Positions 1 to 11,738 of a stretch of DNA of 64,000 nucleotides are shown one piece after another. The notes below the pieces were generated by a model. The model made no database searches. It saw only the letters and a program-made list of their open reading frames with translations, and was not told the DNA's origin. The position numbers and the translations under genes were made by a program. This DNA comes from Leuctra nigra (taxonomy: Eukaryota > Arthropoda > Insecta > Plecoptera > Leuctridae): NCBI GenBank assembly GCA_934045905.1, contig OW203770.1, positions 5,518,001-5,582,000 of the forward strand, given 5' to 3'. How positions within the stretch are numbered: position 1 is the first letter of the stretch; every line of letters starts with the position of its first letter.

Positions 1-531
1 GATCTGAAATTTTGCTCACATACTAAAGTATAATCTAAACGGTCTCTGGGATCGTTTTTGAACGGGATCCTGTGATTGGTTCAAATTTTAAAAAAATTAT
101 CTTTCGATTGGTTGGTCCTATCAACTTGAAACTTTGCTAAGTTATTGCAATCAACATTGTCCCCAATCTTACAAAGTTTCAGCCAAGTCCTCTTCTTGGT
201 TAAAATTTAATCCCATATTTCCTGTGATTTTTGAAATTTAAACAAGAACCGATTGACCGATCAACATAAAACTTCGCATTGTCATTGGGACCAACCATTT
301 AGGTATTTTTGCCAATTTGAAGACTAATCTGTCGTTATTTTCAAAAGTTATTGTCATTTTAAGGACATTTTCTGGAAATATTTGAAAAATGTAAACTAAA
401 TTTTCATCCCTGCCTTCTTGATGCTTTAGTTCCAAGGCCTGTAGAGCAGCTGATACTTGCAAACGCATATTAAATCGGGATGCAGTAAGAAGGCTCGCTC
501 ATCAACACGTTACACTGAGCGTTTTCTTAGT
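1..531 (+). mobile_element. Helitron-like element, 3' part
   Basis: The body (GATCTGAAATTTTGC, GGATCCTGTGATTGG, TGACCGATCAACATAAAAC) matches 5446-5958 and others. It ends GCTCGCTCATCAACACGTTAC, GAGCGTTTTCTTAGT. The 5' part lies outside the window. Confidence 0.55.
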
Positions 532-994
532 TACCACCTTACACCCCCTACATCTTAGAAAAAAACACACCAAACGTCCAATCTTGGCGCACAAATTTGC
601 TTTTGGCTTCTCCGTGGGTCAAATACTGTCACGTTAATCAATCAAAAGCCTTGATAGAGAAAAGGAATGGGAGATGGTATAGCTTTAAACAATGAACATT
701 CCAATTACCAACAATCGTGAGATGCAAGAGTGAGATGAATCGTCAGAGTGTCTCCGGTTTTTCTGCTGTCTAACTCAATACCTAGATCTTTAGAACAGCC
801 GTTTCAATTTTAAGCCGTCACGAATCTATACATATGTATATACATATTATTTTTTTAAGGGGAAAGGGGGAGTTTCATCATTGAAACACACGAAAAGAAT
901 AAAGCATAAAAAATAGCAGAAGCCATTAAATTTGACTCAACACAATACTAATTTTAAAAGTCGCTCCACATCTGACACACATCTGCTAGCCGCA

Positions 995-3900
995 ATGAAC
1001 ATTCTTGTCCGCTGTGTCTCCGCCCTGATGGTTCTGATCTCGTGCTCCTCTGAGTTGACGTCAGGACTCCGCTACGAGGCGCTGGTGTCGGATGTGGCGC
1101 GATGGTTCCACTCAGGATGCGTCTTCCATGGTCATCCAGAAGGCCGAGTAGAGTCAGGATCAACACAGATGTTCAGGACGATGTCGAGAGTCCATGTGAC
1201 GGTGACGAGTTGGAAGCTGGAAGTGTTGTTGAGGGAAGAGAAGGTTCAGTGTGATCACAACAGACCGCTGGTGGTGCTCTACGCTGATGACGAGTCGAGA
1301 GAGAAACTGAGGGGAATACACCGGGTAAGATTAAAGCAAAAAAAATTGTGGTTTTAGTTTGTTTTCAAATATTGAAAGTATATGGTGTACTGTGAGAAAG
1401 TCCATTGTACATTTTACCGCAAATTGAATCATTTTAGTTTTAGTTGGACTTGATTATAATCGACTTCAAGATATTTTCTACGCTACAAATAACTACATAA
1501 ATATTTTATTCCATACGATTCGAGTTGTGACAGAAATATTATTTAAACACTTCTAAAAAGTAGTAAAAAATAATATAAGAGACGTGGCAAAGTATACCTA
1601 CTGATGTTCTGGAGAAAAAAAGCGAAGAATGTAGGTACTTACAACACTCTCAAAATTTTGTAAAATAAATTCGCATATTGCGCTCCCCAATAGACGCCTA
1701 TCTATAAGTGTAAAATGTCCCATTCTGTTGGCAACCGTTTCACCGACATTTAAATTAACATTGCACCGAATCAGATAGGTATCAATAATCAGGATGTTTA
1801 AGGAAATATAATAGAGCCCCTGGAATCACTTGTATCACCTTATAGCTCAGAAATATTACAAAACGTTACTTAAGTGGGTATCACACTGAGTTGCCCGTGG
1901 TTGGAACTGTCGTATGGAAACTTTTGTTGCAAAAGGAGGCAACCGCCTATCACACGCAACTGTTTGGGTTGATGTTGGTTGGTTCACAATTGACACTCAT
2001 GAGTTGCGCAGAAAGCAGTTGCCATAGTAACCAAAATAAAAGTATAGGGAATAACAAAATCTGACAGCGGCAATCCAAATCTCATATTTAGAGTGATTAC
2101 TTGTGAAAGAAAGATATTTAAGTAAGTACAAGTTAATAATAACCCCATAAAAAACACTCCGTGTAAAAATACCAGCCAAGTCTCTTCAACTTAAAAAAAA
2201 AATTAAATCTTTAAATTCTGCACTGAAAAGTAGTGATATCAAAAAATTAGCCAAGTCAAAACTTTATTTGAAAATCAAAAAATACTTGGCGCATCGTGTA
2301 CATAAATAGCTTGGAAGTATAGGCATATTATAAATTATACATGAAATATACATACACAAAGTATACCTATAATGCCCTAAAAAAACGATGCGCCAAGTAT
2401 TTTTTGATTTTCAAATAAAGTTTTGACTTGGCTAATTTTTTGATATCACTATTTTTCAGTGCAGAATTTTTAGATTTCATTTTTTTTTTTTAAGTTGAAG
2501 AGACTTGGCTGGTATTTTTACACGGAGTGTTTTTTATGGGGATATCACTACTTTTTTTGGTTTATTCTTACAACTTACGTGTGACACATATCAAATGAAC
2601 AATTACTAAATCCTTTAAAAAAAATCACCCTTTACAATTTGGTTATTCTCATGAAAAAAACAAAGGTTTCATTCCAATCGGTCAACCAAGTTCCGAGATA
2701 TGGCAACACTTCGGTTTTCAAAATGACCCTTAACTTTCTGCACTGCCACACAGAATTTATAACTATAAATGATGTGTATCATTTTTAGCTTTCTGAATAT
2801 GTATTTATTGTATAGGAGGGGATTATAATGATTTATAAATTTGAATGACGTCATTTCCGGCCTCGTAAATAGAAAAATTCTAGTTTGACTGTTCCCATTC
2901 CATAGAGATGGCCTTCCGAATCGTTTGGCACTAGTTTCATACCGATCTGTCAACCAGTTTTCGAGATATTACGTTTCTTCCGGTTTCAAAATGGCTGCTG
3001 AAATCACTGACCTCTTGAATTATAATTTAAACATGATTACATTTTATTATAAGCAGTCTCAAATAGTATATTTATTGCATCAAAATGTAAATTTTTCGAT
3101 TTTTAAAATGTGTGACGTCATTTCCGGTTTCAGTATGGGAAACTGCAAATATTATTGATGATAATACATAAAGTTGGCCGTCTAAATTGTTTAGCGCTGG
3201 TTTCGTTAAAATCTATTAAGACGTTATTAAGATATGATGTCATTTCTGGTTTCAAAATGGCAGCTTCCGGTTGGTTTTATATCAAGTCAAATGAGATAGA
3301 GAAATAGACTTCTCTATTTTTCAACCCAACCCGTGGGTTGACCTAATTCAGTCTCTGCACATGCGCGGCCAACCATATTTTCCAACCGCCGGTTCCATAC
3401 ACGGGTTGCAACTCAGTGTGATAGGGCTTTTAAGCACATTTACGCGGTGTAATTTCTTGAACAACTTCTGTGCCACAGAAGTTCTGCTCGTGCGCAGTAT
3501 CACTTTTGAGATGATAAAGGGAATCTGCACATGTGCAGAACTTCTGTGACACAGAAGTTGTTCAAGAAATTGCACCGTGTAAATGGGGCTTTACAGGTAA
3601 TGTAGTCAGTGAGATAAGCGATCACTTATCACTTTCAGTTCAAACTTTAGTTCTCCGATATTTCCTATCATGTTCAGATGCCTTCGTATCCGCGATGGCT
3701 GATCCTCCTCGGACCGTCAGACATGTCTCTAGACGACTTCCTCGACGGCGTCTACATCCCGTTTGACTGCGAGTTGTTCGTGGCCCAAGAGAGTGTCTGT
3801 GACTTGAACCAGACGTGTCTGCAACTCACTGAGGTCTACAGAATTTACGTGGATTGGTCACTCACCAAGAAACACTTCGCCATCTGGAGGCCGATAGAGG

Positions 3901-6900
3901 GACTGAATGCAACCACAGAATACATCTACACCCGTAGAAACAATCTAGAAGGCTTTGAAATGAAGGCTGCTAGTCTAAGTGTAAGGATAAGCTTAATATT
4001 TCTAAATCTTTTAGGCCGGGTAGGACCAACTCTGGATTAAGTTAACTCTCGATGATTAGTGGAAATTAGTGAATCTTATTGGCTGTGGAATTCGCGCCAA
4101 CTTGTTTCATTGGTGAACCCTCGAGAGTTAACTTAATCCAGAGTTGGTCCTACCCGGCCTTAGGGGTATACAGCTAATCCATTATGGAATATAATTGTCA
4201 AATATTATCATTTGAGGAAACAGGACAGATTCATAAAGACAAAAGAAAGACACATTGTAAGTAATGGTATAAAGAGTTCAGTTAAAAATAAATATAAATC
4301 GAGATGTTAAGAGGAATTGATCAGTAGCTGTGTCTTCAATCAAATCGCCATATTTCATTCAAGTACATTTTCATTCATTTTCTGTTGATCAAAGTTTGCA
4401 AAGTTAATTTAGGCTCATGTTTTGTTTATCAAAGAACGTATAAAACATTTCTCAGTCACTCGGAGTCGCTTTGCCACCGGAGGAAGACGTAAACGAGAAG
4501 AACGTTCACATCAGCTTCTTCGGCCGAATCTGGCATTCATTGGAGTCTCGCATGAACTTTACGTGAGTCTGAGGACATTCATGTCTGCCATCTCTCCGAC
4601 AAGGTCATGAGAAGTTTCTTGTTAATTGCTCTAGGACGAAGTACGTCCGACTCCCCGAGTCCGATACGTCCTACGGATATCCGACGGGCAACGGTTCTTG
4701 GGACGGGATGATCGGCAAGTTGATTGATGGAGAAGCTCTGGTCGCTGTCGATGATTTCACGTTCCATTCATTGAGAATGGATGTAGTTGACTTCCTGGAG
4801 CCCGTTCTGAGAAATAGGTAATTTGAATAACCAACATTCTAGTCAAAATCATTATTTTTAGATAAATAGACCTAAAACAATAAAGGTTTTGTAAGTAGGT
4901 TGTACTTCCGTAGTCCGTATTCATTTGCACGCACAACAAAACCGAAAGTACACGTAGTACGCATAAAACAACAAACCTAGATGAAGTAAATTTGCATTGA
5001 GTAATATTGTGCCCAAAACAAAAATGTTAGCGAATGCAGATAAGATTAAAATTGGTAAAGATTTAGTGTCTCGCACTAATCGAATTTGACTTCATCTGCT
5101 ATGGAAATCTTATTCATTCATATTTTTAAAGGTATAGATAAAACGGTAATGTTCTGAATATCCCTTCGTTTGCAGAGCGCTTCTCTATCTCCGGAAAGCC
5201 ACGATTGAACGAACGGATTGGAACAACTTCTCGCCGTTCCGATTGGCCTTGTGGCTCGCCATCATCGGATCTGTGTTGGTGGTCGGCCTGGCGCTGCAGT
5301 TGGTCCAGCACGTGACCAGCGACGATGACGTCATCGATGACTGTCACGTGACCACCAGCATTCGGAACTTCTTCAATTCGCTCTTCGTCGTCTTCGCCGT
5401 GTTCTGTCAACAAGGTAAGCGAGCATTGTCGTCATAGTGTTCGTCTGAATGAAGCGAGCGTAGAGGGCGTCACCATGGTTCTCTTATTGCACTTTCTCTT
5501 TATGTGTGTGCATGTGTGTGTTTTTGTAGGCAATGCCCAGGCTGAACCATTCAACCGACCGATCTTTTAATTTTGTACACCCATTAAATTCATATGAGCT
5601 ATCCCAGGTATAATTTTTGAAGATCCTTTGATTTGTGTATTTTTTTGAAAATTAAAGATCGAAACATTTGACCGATCAACTGAAAACTTTGCATGGTCAT
5701 TGCCCATTGGTAACAAAATTACCTGTATTTTTGTAAATTTTCGGACTAATCAGTCGTTAAATCCCAAAATTTAAACATTTTACGGACATTTTACGTGTTT
5801 GCTGTTAATTTTCTTCAAGAAAATTTCAAATATTTTATCACTGCTACTTTGACTCTTCCATTCCAAGGTATTTGGATCAGAAACTTGCAAATGTATTTGA
5901 ATTTGCATGCAATACGAATGCTCGCTCATCAACGCGTTACACAGAGCGTTTTCCTAGTGGTAGACGTAGATACGTTATCTAGTGGAGCGGTCGCTCCACC
6001 CATCCAAGTCGTACCGTACACTCACACTCACTCAACATACCGTAAACGCCTAATAAACTGAAGAGCAGACCAAACACTTTTACTGTAAGCAACAACAAGG
6101 CATTTTCGGCCTACTGGATCTCAAAATTATGAAATCTCACATTGTTGCGAAATATCTTAATTTTGAGCTATGGCCTACCTGACAACATATACCAAATTAG
6201 GGAACAATACGTTATTCCATTTGCGAGCTCGAGGGCCGTGAAAACCGTGAAATTACACCCCTTTTAAAACCTATCTTTATCTGATGATTCAGATATCACG
6301 AAACGTCGCTATCACCGCCACAGCCTAAACGACTGAACCGATCGTTCTGAACTTTTTACCACATGTGCACTTTTGGCGTATGAGGTGCCTTTTTATAAAA
6401 CCAACCTGAAGCCGCCATTTTGAAACCGGAAATGACGTCATATCTCGAAAACGGCTAAACCGATCTGAATAAAACTAGCGCTAAATGATTTAGACGGCCA
6501 TCTATATGGAATATCAATTGTAAAGGTAAAAATGTACTATTACCAAAACCGAAAATGACGTCATAAAAATGAAGAATCAGACAAATTATAAACTCTTACT
6601 ACAATAACAACATATTATTCAGAAGACTTAGAATGATTCATACATTTATAGAAATACATTCTAGGTGTCAGTATGTTCAGCCGCCATTTTGAAAACCGGA
6701 AGTGATGCCATATCTCAAAAACGCGCGGCTGGACCGATTAGAGCGATGCTTTCGCAATTCTTCATGAAATATCACTTAAATAATATTTAGTACCAAACAC
6801 AATTTTTCTTAGTAACTTATTCGGTAATTGTGTATTTTTTTTTAAGGAATTAAACATTGTTGCTCCGATATATTGTGTTACAAGTTGTGAAAATAAACTA

Positions 6901-9900
6901 AACAAATGAGTGATATCCCCTTAAAAAAACATTCCGTGTAAAAATACCAGCCAAGCTCTTCAACTATAAAAAAATAGAAGAAATCTAAAAATTCAGCACT
7001 GTAAAGTAGTGATATCAAAAAGAAGGCCAAGCCAAAACTTAATTTTAAAAACCAAAATATACTTTGCGCATCGGTTTTAAGGGCATTATTATAGGTATAT
7101 TATATATGTTAAGGTATACATTTGTTTTTGGCATATACCTCTATACTATTTATATACACTATGCGCCAAGTATATTTTGGTTTTTAAAATTAAGATTTGA
7201 CTTAGCCCATTTTTTGATATCACTACTTTTCAGTGCTGAATTTTTAGATTTCTTATATTTTTTTAATAGTTGAAGTGACTTGGCTGGTATTTTTACAAGG
7301 AGTGTTTTTTATGGGGTTACTATATACTGAACTGATTTCATGCCCAGGTTTCTGAAATTACATAATAATTTAGTTTTATTAATTTTCGTAGTGTTAATTT
7401 TTTGTCGTCAAATTATCCGAAATTGATATTTAACCCAATCGATATCATGAACTTTAAGGCAAAATTAACCTTTTGTCCAATCGTTGGGTTTTAAGTTTGT
7501 GGGGGGTCATCCAAGGGGGTCATCCCACTTTTCCAACCCGTATATAACTTATCAAAAATGTGTTTGCTGATTTTAAAAAGTGTATCAACTTTGTGATTGA
7601 AGTTCTGTTTCGGAAATACAAAACAAAAATTAAATATTGTGTAAAAAGTTGTAAATGTCATTCAGGTACCGAACAATCTCCATGAACAGCATCATCATCA
7701 TCAAATGTGACGTTTCATCCAGCATTGTGGTAAAGTTGTGATTGAAGGTTCGACTTATGGGGTTCTACACAATAGTGATTGAACACAGTGTGTTTATAGG
7801 AAATTAGTTGATAACCAAGACTTGTCTCGCATGTTCTGCAGATCCCTCCACTGGTTGTCGCTCCAGTTCTTGTCGAGCTGTGATTCTATTGGCTGGAGCA
7901 GCGTCGATCATTCTGATAGCCGCTTATTCGGCATCTCTGACGTCATTCTTCACCGTCCAGAAGACGACGCTTCCGTTCACCACGATACAAGGATTCATGG
8001 ATGACGGAAGCTACAGGCTAGGTTTTGCTACAAACGAAGTGCGACTCTTCTTCGACGAGGTATGGTCTAGCATAGGAAGACCAAGGGAAGAGGGCAGTAG
8101 TAGATTAAACTATCATTCTTGTGCGGAATGTGAATCTTCTCAATCAGAGCTAATAATTAAATTTTATCAAAAGTTAAATACCTTACTATTTCTGCAGACA
8201 TACTAATGTAAATTTGACCGAATCCACTGCCATTATGGAAAAAATTGTTTACTGTACTTATTTGGCATTCATTTCATTTCATTTGGTCTTCTAGTGATGG
8301 TTGTTCTCATAAATGGTTATTTCATATTTGACTATTCGTCGGATAGTTTGTAGACTAGTTACTAGTTTTATGCACTGATCAGGGTCTTTTTAAACTTTTT
8401 ATTAGGTACTTTTCTTCACAGTGCCCTCGTTCCAATTTAGTTTCCAATTTTGTCTAATGCCACATCAGGTGTGTTCCGCCGTATTATTGTAAAGTTTAAC
8501 CTCAATTTCTTCAATATTGCAAAGTTGTACATAGAACCATTGACTTCCGCTCTAGGGGACTCGCAAGAGTTTCGTCGATGTCTAGTGACAAACGAAACCG
8601 ACCCGTTCTTGCGTACGGACCAAGGTCAAATTCTTCACTCGTCCGGCTGAGATCGTCTTACATAGGACAAGATTGCACAGAAAGCTGACGCAGCACAACA
8701 ATATGCTTTGGATGCTCTTGTAGTATACATATGTAGACACAGCGTAGCATTAAACAAAATTAATAACATGTCTTTATATTGCCAGAATTTGATAAAGCAG
8801 TGCGGCCTCAGACATCGGCGAAAGCATTCAGTGCTGCAGCTATAGCAGTCACGAGTCCCATATAGAGCGGAAGTCAACGATAGAACACTTCTATTGTGAG
8901 GTGACGTAATTCAATCTGTTCCAGAACACCACCAATCAAGTGCTTGAAGATCTACATTCGCATTTCGTGGTTCCGAGCATGGCTTCCGAGAATGCCATGT
9001 CCGTGATAGAAGTGTTAGCGGCCATGTGCGATGATAAATACACAGAAGTTGCTTGGCTTACATCAAATCGGTTTTCCGAATATTTCCTTGTCCGTTGCGG
9101 GCTTGTGGTTGTCCCTGAACATCTGATGACCAGAGACATGTCGTTTGTCGTTGTCAAGAAGAATCCTTTCAAAGGCCTTCTGAATCACAAGTAAGAATGA
9201 GATAATACATGTTATCTCGAATCAGGGTGCCTATTCTCGAGTTTGTTGAAAATGTTCGCATGCGAAAATGAGCCACTGCACAATGGATTCAGCATATTTA
9301 ACATTGAAAAAACAAACTGTTTACCAACTCTCGCATAGCCGAACATTTTCGCATGCGGTTTCAACTCGAGAATAGGCACCCAGCATTGGGAAAATAACAT
9401 TTTTAAATAGGTATTCGATAAAGTATCGAGTGATTGCGCACGTTCACTTATTTTGCTTGGGGAACGTGAACATGAACATAAAAACTTTGAGATGCCAAAC
9501 AAACTACAAATTTCGTATCTGTATGCTTAACTGTCTTAAAGCGAGTCGATTTCAATTCAGTTTATTCAGTAAAGTCCGTATTTTCACAGTGATTGAATGG
9601 TCCGTTGGTCCGGACGGATATTGAATTCTCTCGTTCCGTGTGACTGTTTCACACTGTCTCCATTTTTGATATCACTCCTTTTCGGTGCTGATTGTTTTTT
9701 TTAAGTAAAGAGACTTGGAAGACTTTTTTACACGGAGTGTTTTTTTTCTGAAAAATAACATAATTTAATCACATGTAGACACAAAAATCACTAACATATC
9801 AAAAGATCTACTGCTGTTGGTCACTTTCGGTCACATGTCGGTCCAAAAGTTTATCTAGATGCTTATTGGTCATAAATCACATGTCGCTTGTAGAGTAGTA

Positions 9901-10253
9901 TTAAGATAAGATTATCATATTTTAATTTGTATTTATTATTTTAAATTAACATATTCGTGATTTCACCATCATTTCGGGGTTCTATTCATCATGAAATGGC
10001 AGTTTTGTTTTCCTAAAGAGAAAGATGCAACTTGTGTTTCAGCCTGAAGAGTCTGCGCAGAAGCGGTGTTCTGTCGTACTTGCGTCAGACCACGTGGCCT
10101 GAAAGTGTGACGTCATCGGAACACCCGGTCGCTCCTGAAGTGAAGTACAGTCAAGTGACGTCACTAATCTGGCTGCTTGTGGCGGGAGTGATCGGGAGTG
10201 TTGTTGTGATCAGCATTGAATACGTCATAGCACGTGTGTTCAGAAATACCTAA
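995..10253 (+). CDS. Ionotropic receptor IR-A (divergent insect IR), 8 exons, 618 aa
   Basis: Predicted ligand-gated cation channel of the insect IR branch of ionotropic glutamate receptors, expected in the dendritic membrane of chemosensory neurons. Coding exons: 995-1324, 3678-3980, 4456-4562, 4635-4817, 5176-5414, 7842-8059, 8925-9190, 10043-10253. Phases join without a break (619 codons with stop) and all introns are GT-AG. A signal peptide (MNILVRCVSALMVLISC) is followed by a short N-terminal region rather than a full iGluR amino-terminal domain. The ligand-binding S1 half contains NGSWDGMIGKL (about 266-276) and R294 at the usual glutamate-binding arginine position. TM1 is at ~331-352, the pore loop ends FCQQ, TM2 carries AYSASLTSFF (~415-424), S2 spans ~425-570 and TM3 ~589-607. 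The start is chosen because IR-B begins at the same Met; an in-frame ATG at 932 has no counterpart there. The exact IR subfamily is not assignable by eye. All gene parts look intact; introns are packed with inverted-repeat elements. Confidence 0.9.
2143..3300 (-). mobile_element. Composite repeat copy 1 (foldback 2143-2541 + ETS/CRE arm)
   Basis: The foldback 2143-2541 has ends CCCCATAAAAAACACTCC and GGAGTGTTTTTTATGGGG. Its arms pair for ~190 bp and include CTTGGCGCATCG. It continues through GATATCAC into an arm carrying ACCGGAAG/GACGTCA-type motifs to about 3300. In IR-A intron 1. Confidence 0.75.
3425..3597. mobile_element. Palindromic MITE, 'ACAACTTCTGTG' family, copy 1
   Basis: TTACGCGGTGTAATTTCTTG pairs with CAAGAAATTGCACCGTGTAA. 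ACTTCTGTGCCACAGAAGTT is repeated inside. In IR-A intron 1; relative at 34146-34365. Confidence 0.75.
4014..4159. mobile_element. PIF/Harbinger-like MITE, TTA target duplication
   Basis: 38-bp near-perfect inverted ends start GGCCGGGTAGGACCAACTC, flanked by TTA at 4011-4013 and 4160-4162. In IR-A intron 2, 34 bp after the exon 2 donor. Confidence 0.88.
5446..5958 (+). mobile_element. Helitron-like element, near-complete short copy
   Basis: Starts GAAGCGAGCGTAGAGGGCG. Ends with a 3' hairpin AACGC(10-nt loop)GCGTT followed by TTCCTAGT, i.e. a CTRRT end as Helitrons have. In IR-A intron 5, 31 bp after the exon 5 donor. Confidence 0.6.
5979..7316 (+). mobile_element. Composite repeat copy 2, full-length (1.34 kb)
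   Basis: Starts at the palindrome CTAGTGGAGCGGTCGCTCCAC, then CACTTTTACTGTAAGCAAC and CACATGTGCACTTTTGGCG. Next come two or more units with GCCGCCATTTTGAAACCGGA and ATGACGTCAT, then TGATATCCCC and the 400-bp foldback 6917-7316. In IR-A intron 5, directly after a Helitron-like copy. Confidence 0.8.
8532..8883. mobile_element. Foldback MITE in IR-A intron 6
   Basis: TTGACTTCCGCTCTAGGGGAC pairs with GTCCCATATAGAGCGGAAGTC. About 350 bp with an imperfect centre. It ends 42 bp before exon 7. Confidence 0.65.
9225..9381. mobile_element. MITE, TIR GGGTGCCTATTCTCGAGTT
   Basis: Inverted ends GGGTGCCTATTCTCGAGTT and AACTCGAGAATAGGCACCC, with AACATTTTCGCATGCG inside. 157 bp, in IR-A intron 7. Confidence 0.85.
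9655..9755 (-). mobile_element. Fragment of the composite foldback
   Basis: TTGATATCACTCCTTTTCGG, GAGACTTGG and TTTACACGGAGTGTTTTTT form one arm end of the foldback only. In IR-A intron 7. Confidence 0.55.
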
Positions 10254-11182
10254 TAGTATCATTCAGTGCTTTATCATATCCTTTTACTTCTCATTTTAAA
10301 TCCAAAAGTTATTTGCATAAAACAGAAATCAAATTTCTCTGGCTAGGTATTGGGAAGCATGTTTTGATTTATAAATATTATTTTAAATAAAAACATTGGC
10401 TTGGGCCCGTTTGTGATTTCACCATCATTACCTGTTTATTACGATGATCCTCTCGCATCGCCTCCTCCCGCTGTTGGACTCGCGACTCTTCTGAGAGAAA
10501 TGATCCTTGCACACTCTCGATTACTATTCGATTCGCATGGGAAAGCCTGGAGTTGAACTGGCTGTAGCTGCCGTGTTTGAAATGCGCGCTCTCCGTGCAG
10601 GAACTACTCCAGACGCCAGTGAACAAAAGTTCTTCGAACTCCCGCGATCTAGAGCAGCCAGCTTTCAATCTCTTGCAGCTCTGCAAAGAATAAACGTTTC
10701 TTGGAAATGTCTTTGCTTTGCTTCCTTTGTCCGTCTACTTTATGCTTGTAATGAGCTCTATAACACACGCTTTGGAATCCGAACGGCATGACCAGACAAC
10801 TTCGGTCTGGATGTAACTAATTATCACCTCGATGTGTTTGCAGTTTGCAGTTCATTTTCTGTTATACTATCAATGTGTATTTGATCGCTCAAGTGTGCGT
10901 TGCTATTCTTTGCAACAACTGATACTGAAAACACTTCTGGCAGCGAACTTATACATTTATTTGGAATCGACGTTTAAAATCCACAGAAGAGACTATACAA
11001 CACTACTACTACCACCTTGTAAGGTCAGCCTTCTCTCTTTTAGGGAGGGTAGGGGAACTTTATATGACTATATTGTAGGTTCGTTCGTTTCCGTGTCCAG
11101 ATCAGACTTGGTGCTTCTAACACTCTGCCACCTTAACGCCCCTGTCATTGGCCTCGAAAAGATCAGCCATCAGATCAAACAA

Positions 11183-11240
11183 GAAGAAGCTAAAGTAAAG
11201 AAGCTGAAGAAGAAGAAGAAGAAGAAGAAGAAGAACAGAA
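11183..11240. repeat. (AAG)n microsatellite
   Basis: Purine AAG/AGA repeats, about 14 units, in the IR-A/IR-B gap. Open frames here are poly-Lys/poly-Phe artefacts. Confidence 0.9.
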
Positions 11241-11519
11241 GAAGCTGCCACGCAACGACTTTCCTGAGTGATGTGAAAGATCCATTAATTTTATTAAATT
11301 GTTTATATTGATCCGGTTCTCGACGACAGATATACGTGAGGGGCACGTTATTATTATACTGGAAATCGATTAAATAAGTGGATACTCGGACACTGACAAT
11401 CCTGACAGTCATTGGAACTGGGTATGTTCGTAAGTTATGTGGTTATACTTGATGCAATTTACAAATAATAATAATAATAATACTTGTTTTGAAGTAATGT
11501 GCATATATTATTTATATAT

Positions 11520-11575
11520 TAAATAATATATATATATATATATATTATTATATATTATATATAGCTTATATATTA
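11520..11575. repeat. (AT)n tract
   Basis: TATATA-rich run in the IR-A/IR-B gap. Confidence 0.85.
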
Positions 11576-11738
11576 TTTTAATGAAACATGTGATATCAGA
11601 ACCCATACGCCAAAAAAATAAAAATCGGCATTTATGATATTAAATGTATCGTCAAAAAATACTTCATTAAAGCAACGTCCAAGGGATACATTTATTACGT
11701 CTGCTTAATTAGAATTTTACAGTTGACGAATTGATATA

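Larger units (their letters stand above)
10254..11738. other. IR-A 3' flank and gap: no gene recognised
   Basis: 10254-10400 is IR-A 3' UTR-like sequence with AAATAAA at ~10385; part of it aligns loosely with the IR-B 3' flank (TTTACTTCTCATTTTAAAT and AGAAATCAAATTTCTCT). 10400-11500 has open frames of up to 159 codons but no recognisable domain. It includes (AAG)n and (AT)n tracts. Confidence 0.6.

Noticed and set aside
932..994. Earlier IR-A start at 932 (21 extra residues)
   Set aside because: Not conserved in IR-B, where an upstream stop forces the Met at 12774; the signal peptide follows the later Met.
1874..3428. One large element bounded by TATCACACTGAGTTGC and its inverse
   Set aside because: The inverted ends match only over ~17 bases plus scattered similarity, and the interior is a different composite element; left unassigned.
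8450..8650. Extra IR-A exon (frame with ALGDSQEFRRCLVTNE)
   Set aside because: Lies in a foldback MITE, has no counterpart in IR-B, and exons 6 and 7 already join in phase.
10378..10791. Overlapping frames of 94 and 102 codons downstream of IR-A
   Set aside because: No recognisable domain, no splice partner and no relative in the window; insufficient support for a gene.
11170..11412. Poly-Phe / poly-Lys open frames
   Set aside because: Caused by the (AAG)n microsatellite.
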